Below, in pieces: positions 12,241 to 23,164 of a stretch of 64,000 nt of DNA. This stretch comes from Gnetum montanum. Taxonomy: Eukaryota > Streptophyta > Gnetopsida > Gnetales > Gnetaceae. Where the stretch lies: assembly GCA_015680685.1 (NCBI GenBank), contig MNCI01007988.1, positions 464,201 through 528,200 on the forward strand, written 5' to 3'. The position numbers and the translations under genes were made by a program. Positions within the stretch are counted from its first letter, which is position 1, and the number at the start of each line of letters is the position of its first letter. The notes beneath the pieces are model-generated. The model did no database searches. It was not told the DNA's origin and worked only from the letters and a program-made list of their open reading frames with translations.

Positions 12241-13620
12241 AACCCTGCATGGCATAGCATAATGTGTTAGTATAGTGTGCAAGTGACAGTTACTGAATAG
12301 TGTAGCATAGCCTCTCATGTACAAGTTTTTCCCAAGTATGAAACAACATGTTCTTGGCACGATGAAACAAAGCCAAACATATGTCAAGTATAAGTTCCAC
12401 TTTTATGACTTGTCCTACATAGCGTAGTAGCTACATTACATGCAGCGTAGCAGGGCGTTACACATAGCATAGCATAGTAGGTATACCCTGCATAGCATAG
12501 CATAGCAAGTACACCCTGCACAACATAGCAACTACATTACATGTAGTGTAGTGTAACAAGTACACTACATACAGTAGTGGTTGCACTATGCATAGCATAG
12601 CATAGCGAGTGCACCCTATGCAAAGTAGCGATTATGTCATGCACAACATCACAACTATGCCTCATGTAGTGTAATAGTTGCATCATGCATAACGTAGCAG
12701 CATAGAAACACAACAGCGTAATGTAGTAGCGTAGAAACACAGTAGCATAATGTAGCAGCATAGCAATACAGTAGCATAGCGTAGCAGTGTGACAATGTAG
12801 TATTGAAAACATAACACACCCTTTCAGTCATGCTAACAAGGGTAACATAACCTATGAAAAAATGCATAACATTTACATAGCCCCTAGCCCTATCCCATTG
12901 CATGAAATGGAACAAAAGTAAACTAGAACATATGCTACACTACATGGAATGCATGCTACGCTAACAAGGATGCATGCTATGCTGTCCATAACCTATAAAA
13001 CCCTTAAAATGATACATCACCCTACCTGCAAAAATCGCAACTATGGCATTGACGTGTAGTAATCGTATCATAGCAACTGCAGTGGTGGCCAAAGGCATGA
13101 CAATAGTAGTCCAATGCAACAAATTGCATAATTTGGGCAAAGGTAGCGTAGCAACTTACTAGGTGGATGGGGCCTCCTACCACTCCTCAATGTGCACCTT
13201 GGGAAGACATCGCAGGTTGTGCTCCCCTTCATATACATTGGCAAGACTTTGATGCCTACGTTCACTCCTGCACACCATTTTCCTACTGACAAACTTAGGT
13301 GTATCAACTACTATGCTGCAACTACTACACCATCTCTTAGCCCAACCATGCTACGCTTTGGGTGTTAGCTATGATAGTGAAAGTGACAAGATTACCATGG
13401 GTAATCCCCTATTTATATCCTATGCAGTTTAAATATCTATTACTTTCTGGGGTGTTCCATGTCTCATGCATAATGTAGGATGTTCTGCATCCCACGTGTA
13501 ACATGAAATACCCCTATCTACTATAGCATAGCATGGGACTCCCCATGTCTACTACAGCATAGCACATAGTTGCAACGTAACATGTAAATACACCAAATTT
13601 TTCACCTCATTTTCATAAAG
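12241..13620 (-). other. TAGCATAGC-rich region upstream of the E1 antisense gene
   Basis: Noncoding. From about 12290 to 13000 it is dense in TAGCATAGC, GTAGCGTAG and similar units, the same motif found throughout the E1/E2 LTRs. Further copies lie near 13500-13570. It covers the 5' side of the antisense gene, so it is the likely site of that gene's promoter and first untranslated exon. The minus-strand open frames within it are translations of the repeat and not genes. Confidence 0.55.
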
Positions 13621-13770
13621 TTGCATGATAACGGTCTAATACGACCTTAAACTAGCAACCTTGACTTATAATTTCACACAATAATGGTCCACTACAAACT
13701 TAAACTGGCAATTCTGAATGACAATGTTGCATGGTTATGGTCCTCTATGACCTTAAACTAGAAAATCTTT
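13620..13770 (+). repeat. E1 ACCTTAAACT repeat array before RT
   Basis: Three units of the type GGTCTACTACGACCTTAAACTRGCAA, about 55 bp apart. They sit between the antisense gene and the RT block. Confidence 0.65.
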
Positions 13771-13839
13771 AACATTGCATACTTACTTTACATATATTTC
13801 ATTACATGTTGTTTTCTTAAGTAGGTATCACTTTCCTTT

Positions 13840-13861
13840 GTTTGTTTCCTTATTGTGGTAG
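13840..13861 (+). promoter_or_regulatory. Putative sense 3' splice site before E1 RT block
   Basis: Pyrimidine-rich TTTGTTTCCTTATTGTGGTAG ends with AG at 13860-13861, 14 bp before the RT ATG. E2 has TTCTCTTATTGTGTTAG at the same place and E3 has TTTAATTGGCAG. Ogre elements are reported to splice out an intron between protease and RT, so this is the probable acceptor. I could not fix the donor. Confidence 0.55.
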
Positions 13862-13875
13862 GTTTGATTGGAAAA

Positions 13876-16800
13876 ATGGCTATGTATGATGATCCACATT
13901 CACCCTTAATTCTAATGAGTCCCCATGGCAAACTCATGAGGCCATTGAACATAAAGTTGGTAGAATTGGAACCTTCCCCCTATGATACCAACATAGCATC
14001 CTTAGAAACATCCCTAGAGTAGCCTGAACATCTAGTCCAAACTCTATATTTAGAGGTCAGTGATGTAACTAAGGACCCTCTTATCAAAATCCCCATAACT
14101 ACATCCAAAGGGGAGGAAAGAACATTAAAAGTTAGCTCATTACTAGAGTCACAGGTTAAACAAAGCATCTCTAGAGTCCTTAATGATAATGCCAAAGTGT
14201 TTGCATGGTCATACGAAGATATGCCAGGCTTAGACCCATGCATCATATAGCACAACATCATACTATATCCACATGTCAAGGCAGTCAAACAAAAGGCCTA
14301 CAAGATCAAACCAGAGATCACATTAGCTGTACATAGCAAAATCACTAAACTTTACTAGGCTAGGTTCATTTAGACAGTTGATTATTTGAAATGGATATTA
14401 AATATCATAGTCATTTCAAAGAAAACTAGGGGTATATAAATCTATATAGACTTCAAGGATTCAAACAAGGCAACGATTAAGGACAATTTTCCATTACCTA
14501 GCATCGACCAAGTTATCAATACTACGACCGGTCATGCCTTACTATCCCTTATGGATGGATTCTCAAGCTATAACCAGGTCTACATAAACTCAAAGCATCA
14601 GTTGGAAACTACCTTCATGACCCCTTAGGGAAACTTATGCTACACGATGATGTCCTTTGGGCTAAAGAATGTAGGACGACATACCGACAAGCGATGAACT
14701 ACATCTTTAGTGATTATCTTTTAGAGAAGCTAAATGATTACATGGATGATATAGCCATTAAATCTAAGAAAGATATTGATCATGAAAATGACATAAAATT
14801 GGTCCTTCAACATTTTCATAGGCATGAACTACACCTCAATCCCAGAAACTGTGTTTTAGGAGGCAAAATTAGACACATGCTAGGTTTTGTAGTATTAGAA
14901 ACAAGGATACGTGTAGACCTTGATAAAGTTAAGGCCATTGTTAACTTGGCACCATGGAGTTATGCAGGCTACAGGGTAGGGTATAATTCATAAGAAGATT
15001 CATTGCAACATTAATTGAAAAATTGCATCCAATGCAACACCTGCTAGAAAAGGGAGTCAACTTTGAATGGACCAACCAATGTCAAGAAGCTTTTGATAGC
15101 TTAAAGAAAGAGCTTGTCCATCTTCCCACTATTTACCCTCCACAGAGAGACAAACCTTTTTACATTTATCTAGCCACTTTAGACATGTCTATTACCACAT
15201 TGCTATGCCAAAAGAGGGATGATGGTTTCGAAATCCTTGTCTACTATCTAAGTTGTGCATTGGTAGCCTCTGAAGTGAAATACAATGAAGTAGAGAAAAT
15301 TTTTCTTGGTTTAGTGTTCGCCCTTAAAAAATGGAGGCATTACTTATTTCAAAGCTAAGTAAACATCATTGGCAAGAATAACATACTTTGGGCTATTACA
15401 ACCAATATATATGAGAGTAGCTGGATAGCCTGATGGAAAGCCATAATCACGGAATTTGATCTACACTATGTAGCATAATCATCTATAGCTACACAACTTA
15501 CAACCTTGCCTACCGATGACCAGGTAGTGATAAAACCTAAGTTCCCATATGAACACATTAATAGCATAAGCCTAGTACTCGCAAGCTTTGAAGCCATCCT
15601 ACATTTTGATGGTGCCTCCACTACACAGGGTGGTAGTGCTACTGCTTTTCTCACACTTCCCTCTAGAGAGATGATCTTTTGCATATCATTTCATGTTTCT
15701 TTGCACAAACAATGTAGTAGAATATGAAGGTCTCCTTAGGGGCATTCTAGTAGCTAGAGAGTCGAGGATCCAAATTTTAGCAATTAGAGGTAACTTGCAA
15801 TTAGTCATCAACTATGTTATAGAGGTATACGCTTACAAAGCACAACATTTACAACCTTACTATGATTTAGCTAAATACTTACTAAAGTAGTTCGCAACCC
15901 TAGACATCCAACATGTGCCTTGTAATGAAAATACTATAGCAGATGCCTTAGCAACATTGGCCTTGAGTGTGCCACCACACATGTTTGTCACCTTACCTAC
16001 TGCAATAGTGGAATGCATCAACCCCATCATTCACACAACACATATCAAATCTATGAGTGTAGCTCACACTCAAGAATGATATGATGACATTAAAACATAC
16101 CTCCAACATGGTGAACCCCCATGCAGCCTGACATTGGCCCAAAAGGATGCAGTGCGAAAGCAAGCATGGCAATATGTCCTCGTAGGAGACAATGCTCTAT
16201 GCAAACGCTCTTATGATGGGATATTGCTAGCTTGAATTAGTGGGGAGGAAGCACAAAAAATTAGTGATCAGGTCCATGAAGGACTATGTGGAGGGCACAT
16301 AGCTCCTAGAGCTATGGTAGCAAAGATGAGGTGTTTGGGCTACTACTAGCCTCACATGATTACATTGCCAAGGTTAGAACATGCGATGTGTGTCAATGCT
16401 ACAGGAACCTTATACATGTATCGCCTACCAAATTACATACCACATAGATCACATGGCCTTTCCAATGTTGGGGACTAGACATCATAGGACCCAATACATC
16501 TAAGTCTTTTGTTAGGCATAGCTTCATCATTACCACAACCGAGTACTTTATAAAATGGGTAGAAGCTATTCCTCTTAGAAAGACTACATCCCAACAAGTT
16601 TGCAAGTTTATTTTTGACAATATAGTTACACGGTTTGGCCTTCCCATGACTATTGTTACTGACAAAGGGCCATAACTCAATAGTGTAGAAACCAAGCCTT
16701 TTGCAAAAGTCTTAGTATCAAGTATTCTTTCTCATCACCATATTAACCCTAGGCAAATGGCCAACTAGAGGCTACCAAAAAAGTCATCATCAAGCTTTTG

Positions 16801-17334
16801 AAAATGATGCTTAGTAGTAGTAAGAGGCGATGGCATGAGTAAATCCTCTTCATTCTTTGGGCTTATTGCACGACATGCAAAATAGCTATGGGTAAGACCA
16901 CATACAGTCTTGTATACAGCTTTGAAGTGGTGTTACATCTTAAATTGTAGGTCCCATCACTTTGAATGATCCTTTCAAACGTCATGGATGAGGCTCAAAA
17001 CAACGAGTAAAGGATCATTAACCTAGAGTCTATAGAGGAGGAGAGCACCCAAATACTTAATCACATTGAGTGGTACCAATACAAGCAATGGTGGAAACAT
17101 CACTACAATTTGTACCAACAACCAATCAAAAAAGGGGACTTAGTCCTCAAGGCCGTTCGTGAACCAGTGAGCAAATTCTCAGCCAACTAGGAAGGCCCCT
17201 TTGTAGTCACAAAAGCATATGAGCATGGGGCATTCAAACTAACTAACATAGATGGCAAAAACCTCCCAAATCCTATCAACCACTTGTACCTGAATCCATA
17301 CTACACTTACCATGCAACATTATACCGAACATGA
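13876..17334 (+). pseudogene. pol: E1 pol block: RT, RNase H, aRNH, integrase (decayed)
   Basis: Copies element RNA into DNA and integrates it. ATG at 13876 opens a 100-residue lead to FAWSYEDMPGLDP. RT: FPLPSIDQV near 14490, YMDD at 14739-14750, LHLNPRNC near 14830. RNase H: about 15020-15480. The second, archaeal-type RNase H runs about 15600-15970: FDGASTTQGGSA, NNVVEYEGLLRG, HVPCNENTIADALA. Integrase: about 16150-17334, with VHEGLCGGH and C-x2-C (TCDVCQC) of the zinc finger, then DIIGP and TDKGP around the first two catalytic Asp. The third catalytic region is damaged. The C-terminus ends without a chromodomain. Many TAG stops and several frameshifts make it inactive. Confidence 0.88.
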
Positions 17335-17339
17335 AGCAA

Positions 17340-17670
17340 GGTAAGCAAAGCGTATGCTATGACCTAAAATTGGCATAGAATGTCTGCTATGATGTTAAAC
17401 TAGCACAACATATCTTTTGGCCATGACATAAAACTGGCACACATAGATTGTCTCTGGGCCATGACATAAAATTGGCATCCACAACATGGTCCGCTATGAC
17501 CTTAAATTGGACATCCCCCGACCACTATGATGTTAAACTAGCATTGTGGTCTACTAGGACCTAAAACTAGCACATCGATCTTCCAAGACCTTAACTAGCA
17601 CATCACAGTCTGTTGGGATCTTAAACGAGCACATTTGATGGTTTGCCAAGACATAAAACTAGGTTCGTAG
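17340..17670 (+). repeat. E1 ACCTTAAACT repeat array after integrase
   Basis: About nine degenerate units of a form like GGTCTGCTATGACMTWAAACTGGCA, spaced 30-55 bp. Equivalent arrays follow integrase in E2 (59215-59600) and E3 (40860-41210). Confidence 0.75.
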
Positions 17671-19138
17671 CATAACACCTCACACTTCACACATGTGAAC
17701 TTCTAAACAAGTGAGCGTGCATATCTTTGGACTTCCTAGGCAGATGGGTTGGGATGTTGTAGTTCTAGAATGAAGTTCATGTCATCAAGAAAAAATCCTA
17801 TAGGACACATGTAGCATCGCTATCCCTAGCATCTTGTTGATCTTTCAGAGATGTCATTTGACATCTTGCTAACCTTCTGGAGCTATTTCCGCTATTGCTA
17901 ATCAATGTGGTCATAGGTCCCATTGTTAGCACTCACTATTGGAGTCCCAAAAGAACTGTGGGGTAGCTGCAATCCTGGCATCCTCTAGCCCTCACCGTCA
18001 TCAAAGTCTAAGAAAGAATTAAGTTATTGGGCTTCTCACCTTACAGTTGGATTTCATGACTCTTACCTTTGATGGGGATTCCTAAGCACCTGTGTCATCA
18101 TCGCTCCTAGCCTCCTCAGTGCTCATTTTTGGTGGGGTCGTTGAAGGTTTCTGGCCTACTACTACTGAAGCCTACACTGGCCTTCCTACTTTGGACATTG
18201 CACATGTCAGACATAGCACCTGCCACCTTGGCAGTGTCCCAACCAAATAATACTTTTCCCTCACTTCCGTTTATGGTTGTTTCACTAGTTTTCTCCCTAT
18301 TGTGTTTGTAGGATAAAAGCCAAGATGGCATCCTTCAGGAATGTGTTCCATCACAAGAGTAAGACATTACATTGTTCCAAAGTATCCACCTTGATTGGTC
18401 TAGCTACTTGAGAGTGAATACCCTACTATCCCTTCAGCCAACCTAACCTTCATTTCCTATCCTTATAATTTCTATCATATTCTTTGCAAGCTTCCCCAAT
18501 ACACATAAAATCCTTCCCCATGTTCAACCACCAAGCCCATAATAGATGTAATGCAACTTATCCCATGGGAAGCCTCTATAGGTAGGTCAAAGCCTCACAT
18601 GGATGTAACACAACTCATCTTGGGGAGGAAACACCTATCCTACAGTGACAACAAGATTGCCTTCTAATGAACATGGGTGTGCAACAAAAAGGACAAAAAG
18701 CACACAAAAAAAAACAAGTTCCCAAAACAAATGGCATGATAGCTACTTTGCAATCATTTTAACTATAGATTGACCATATCTAAGCATTTTAATGAGAGGT
18801 TGAGATCCAAAGAGAAAGACACCCATGTGTGCTAACTNATGAGAGGTCGAGATCCAAAGAGAAAGACACCCATGTGTGCTAACTCCCTCATAAGCATTGC
18901 AACAAAGGATCACACTATGGAAATAGTTTTCACGGCATCGCATTCTACATTCATTTCTTTCCTGACCCTATTTCCTTAAATCTACCCCTTGCCCCCTATC
19001 TTACATCGTCCTCCAAGCACTCTCAAACATAGTGAAGCATCATCTAAGTAGGTACTAAAGAATAATGTTGGCATCTTACTCTTCATGGTGTTTTGTATTC
19101 TTTGTCAACGTCTATCATGCAAATACTCTAAATGTCGA
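17671..19138 (+). other. E1 3' noncoding region
   Basis: No coding frame longer than shadows and no recognised motif. Its start (to about 17770, with GTTGTAGTTCTAG) is similar to the E2 region after integrase. A single-N gap with a duplicated edge lies at 18838. Confidence 0.55.
18792..18884. other. 46-bp direct duplication around a single-N gap
   Basis: 18792-18837 is repeated at 18839-18884 with one mismatch (TTGAG versus TCGAG). The only base between the copies is N. This is best read as unmerged contig ends. Confidence 0.8.
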
Positions 19139-19152
19139 CAAAGAGGGGCCAG
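19139..19152 (+). other. E1 polypurine tract
   Basis: ACAAAGAGGGGCCAG immediately precedes the TG of the 3' LTR. E3 has AACAAAGAGGGACCAA in the same position on its own strand. This is the plus-strand priming site. Confidence 0.8.
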
Positions 19153-21502
19153 TGAAACACCATCAATTTTGGGCCATCATGATTCTCTAGGTGTAATGCC
19201 ATGATGGACCATACAAATGGTTTGACACCTTGGAAGTCCTAACACCTACAAGGTCATGTTCAAGTGTTCCTACTACGCTCTTCACCATAGTCAGCGTAGC
19301 ACCTAGCTGTAAAGCTAGTTCACATAAATTGAGTAATGAAGGTAGAGCATACAATCTAGAAAATTTTCTATCTCCTGGGCTGACAAGCTTGCTACGCTCT
19401 CTAGCTTACCCAGCTTGACACATGACTCAGTTGATGGTCTACCCAGGGACCATGCTAGGAGTTGCCAAAAGTGTTTTTGATGGCCAAAATAGTTTGGAAA
19501 ATTTTCTAAGGTTCCTTCTATGCTATGCTATGTTGGACAGCATAGCAGACCACATGGTGATCAAAATTTGCTCAAGTGATGGATCAGATCCAAAAGGTGC
19601 AGTTGGTAATGGTTTAGCCATTGAAGATGCCTATCTCACTTCATCCTTGAAGCATGATTAGCATGAAACAAGAGAACATGGCAAATTTCATCAGAAATCA
19701 TCTCCATTTGAGTGCTATGTTGTGCTATGCTACACAACGTAGCACAACATAGCAAGGTTCTAATGTGATAATATCTATGCTTAGATTATTTTGATGAAGT
19801 AAACATAATTGCCCATGCCTTAACCATGAAAAAATGCTTGTTCTACTTTGACCTTAGGACATGGCCAAGATCCCAGAATAGAACACTTGCAGAGCAATGT
19901 AAAATTCAGGTAAAACAAGGTGCTACACTACACAACATAGCATAGCGTAGCAGGGTGATAATGTAAGAAAGTCTTTTAACAAGCTATTCTAGCCAAAGAA
20001 TTGCACTTGGCCATGCTTTGACCTCCAAAATGTCTTGTCCCACTTCACCCACAAGTCTCAATCAAAGTCTCCTAGCAAAGCATTGTAGGTTCTAACTCAA
20101 ATTCATGCCATACACTACATAGCGTAGCAAGGACTCAAAGCTCGAAAGTGTCCCAAGGATGAAATCAATAGGTCCTAGGACCTTTCAACATGAAAAGAAG
20201 GGTTTCCAATTACTAAATTTTGTTGCCTAACTAGGTTTCAGAGTGATATTTTCAGTTATCTAGATAAGATTCATGCAAAAGATAAGTGTTATGTTGTGCT
20301 ACACTACCTAGCATAGCAAGCAATGTGTTCATGCTATGCCACTACGCTGGGTAGCATAGATAGCATAACACTAATGGAGAAGCCTCAGGAGATCTTCAGT
20401 AGCTCCAGAACTCATTGGCAGTGTTCATTTCTACTCCAGCATCTCCTCAGGACACAAGATCAGTAGTTTTATTTATTTTTCACCCCCCTATTGATTCCTA
20501 AAGTTGTCCCTATGCTTGACCCTACTCGCAAGAGAAGGGAAGATGTAGTCCTAGAGTGTAGGCTCCACATTGCATTTGATGTTAGTATTTTTTGTAAAAA
20601 CATAGCAATCTTCTAGATTTTGGCACATGTAGTCTGAATGACATGGTCACAGCTTAGCAATTTTCAGTTCCAGCCTCATCCCACTCAGTGTAGCACTATA
20701 GCATAGCACATCAGTGTAGCACTACACATCAATGTAGCTCATCCCCAATTCGTGCCATGTGGGACCTAGGACACGTGGTGTCCAAACCATATTTCTGTCT
20801 CACTCTTGGCCCTATAAATATCCTAGCAAAAAATGTTCAAGGTGTTGGCTTTTCAAGTTTGCTTTCTTGGGATTGGCTTCTAGATCTTGACATTTTGGCA
20901 ATTGGCTTTGACAAGGAGGTTGGCAAGTAGAAGGTTGATGAACAGCAAAACTTAGCAGTACCACTTCCCAGATCTCTCTTTAACCTAGTGTAGAAAATCA
21001 TAGCCTAGCAAGCACTAGCTCATTGATTTCTATTAGCAAACCATTTGCAGCAGTCTAGGAGATGTGACCATATCGTTCCATTGTTAGATGTGCTTGTCCA
21101 ACACTGCACATCAGTTGTACACTTTCATCAGCTAAACAAAGATCAGATCCTCCAATTATGGGGTAGTGCATTCTCTCTCCCAAGTTCTACTTTCATTTTA
21201 TTACAGGATATATTTTGCATCATTGTGTATCGGTTCACACTGATTGCTTGGTTACATACTTTGATATGCTTTTATTATTCTGTATACTACATTTTCCTTC
21301 ATTCCGATCTCCACACATCACATTTTAAAACCATTGTTTGCAAAAGGTTATTGTACACCGTGTAAGTCCTTGTTTGATTGACCAGACCATTCAAGGCACC
21401 CTATTTCTATTTTCTCTAGCATGGCCTTCGCATAGATTCAAGGTTAGGCTGTATGCCCAATAACCTCTTGGTGTTCCAACCACCGAGTTTTCAAATGTAA
21501 TA
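19153..21502 (+). repeat. E1 3' LTR
   Basis: Direct repeat of 1545-3914 with the same start, TATA box (20812-20820) and TAGCATAGC-type motifs. It ends ATGTAATA, followed by the target duplication ATTAG. Confidence 0.88.
20812..20820 (+). promoter_or_regulatory. TATA box of E1 3' LTR
   Basis: CTATAAATA, preceded by TTGGCC as in the 5' LTR copy. Confidence 0.65.
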
Positions 21503-21507
21503 ATTAG
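21503..21507. repeat. Target-site duplication of E1, right copy
   Basis: ATTAG, partner of GTTAG at 1540-1544, one mismatch. Confidence 0.7.
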
Positions 21508-22435
21508 ATCAAGCACCTAGACATGAATAATATTCCAAGATTTGAATGGGGATACAACTTTGATCTACAAACACATTTACAAGATTTTCAAGATGCCTAT
21601 GCCTTATAGAACATATAGAATTAGTGGCAGAAACTCAAACTTTTCCCAAGGATACTCATTAAGCAAGCTAAAAGTTGGTACTAGACCTTAAAGCTGAAAT
21701 CTATCCATAGATGAAGTACCATGTTAGAACTATTCAATGAAAAATACCAGACATACTCCAGAGTGTCTAATCTAAGAAGTAAAATCCAAGGCTAGAAACA
21801 AGGAGCACATGAACCCTTAGATGCTACCATGGATCAATACTACTCACTCCTACATCAATGCCCTAGCCATGGTTACTCTTAGAGAAAACAACTTTTCCAC
21901 ATCGTAGATGGGCTTAGATTCAAAACAAGAAGAACCCTTGGGGTGTATGCCTAAGAAATGTTGTCTAAAATGAGAGCTCATTAGATCCAAAGGTTACTTT
22001 AGTAAGTAGAAAAAGAAGAAGGTGAGCTACAAAAAAAGGAAAAATGCTGAAGAATATAACAAGAACCCTTCCATTAGAAAATGAGAGGTCCAATTTTATG
22101 AATAAAAGGAATCACCACTTGATGAAGTGATGAATAGAAAGACCTTGCCCATCTAAAAATCTATCTATGATATTTTGGCCAAGGTTGACAAGTTATGGGA
22201 CTCTTTAGATGAAAAATTTCAAACCACTTTAAAGATTGCTAAAGAATCCAAAGAGCAAAATACTGATCATAATTGTAGGAGGAAAAAAGAAGCTAAATGT
22301 TCCTACCAAAGAGGTAAGGGCAAAGTTGCTATAGTAGAGATAGTTGTCAAGTCTAACTCTAATGATGAAAATAAATGTGACATATGCCAATATAAACATC
22401 CAAAGGGATGTTTCCCTGTGGTGTTACACTTATAA
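21508..22435 (+). pseudogene. gag: Element D gag, capsid part (decayed)
   Basis: A typical retrotransposon gag domain: IPRFEWGYNF near 21530, then KLFPRILIKQAKSWY near 21630-21680, then LFNEKYQTY and a QGAHEPLDATMDQYYSLLHQ stretch near 21800-21850. A Lys-rich segment and one partial zinc-knuckle-like C-x2-C-x5-H-x3-C follow near 22370-22410. Many stops and frame changes occur. It continues the fragment left of E1. A Pro/Gln/Tyr-rich stretch (about 22440-22870) links it to the protease region. This element is not of the E1/E2/E3 type. Confidence 0.65.
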
Positions 22436-23164
22436 GAGTTGAAGGTGTATGCATTGAATCCTCATCTAGCATGTAGGCAAGCACCAAGACGATTGCCTTA
22501 CCCTCAAGACAATCCAAGGTAATTCCACCAATAGCAACAAGCTTACTATCCATGTGGAACTCCTCCATATTCTTATGAACAATACCAATAATGGTACCAA
22601 CCACAATCATCGAAAATTCCACCACTAAGGCAGTAATACCATTATAGGAAACCAAATCCATATGGATACTGTGTTTAGCAGCCTATCTCCCCTAGAATTT
22701 CTACAAGTCATGTATCATTCTAGCATTACTATTACCCTCTAGAGTACCACTGAACACATTCACCATATACTCAAGGGGAAAATTAATATCTATATCCTTA
22801 TCATCCTCCACATCTCTCTACACCTACACCTCCACCTTCAACACAATTACCTCCTACTTCATCTATGTAGGGTAAGATTCCTCCATAGCCATAACAATAA
22901 CATGATATAAGGGTTGTACACTGACAACAAGTTTTTTAACCAAGTCATCTAGATAATCGATCAAGGAAATGTCATTTCTTTTGACTCAGCAGTCCTCTCT
23001 AGCCCTCACAACCTACTCCAGCTAATCATCCTGCATCTTCATCACCGTCATCCTTTGCATGAAATACCTTTGAGTGCCCTTCAAACCAAGTGCTACCTAA
23101 TATCTACATTGTAATGCTAAATCATGCTATTTCTAAGTAGATTAAGGTTGGTAATCTTCCTACA

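Larger units (their letters stand above)
1545..21502 (+). mobile_element. Element E1, complete Tat/Ogre-type Ty3/gypsy retrotransposon (decayed)
   Basis: A full-length element of 19,958 bp. Both LTRs start TGAAACACYATC and end ...ATGTAAYA. A PBS follows the left LTR and a purine tract (AAAGAGGGGCC) precedes the right one. Flanking 5-mers GTTAG and ATTAG match at four of five positions. Order: LTR, leader, gag, protease, antisense gene, RT-RNH-aRNH-INT, 3' noncoding, LTR. The second, archaeal-type RNase H and the lack of a chromodomain place it in the Tat/Ogre group. Every coding part has stops and frameshifts, so it cannot act alone. It lies in the gag of an older element (D). Its LTRs and proteins resemble those of E2, so the two belong to one family. 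Confidence 0.9.

Noticed and set aside
12537-12915. Cys/His/Tyr-rich minus-strand open frames
   Set aside because: They are translations of the TAGCATAGC repeat, with a repetitive composition and no similarity to the other elements' proteins.
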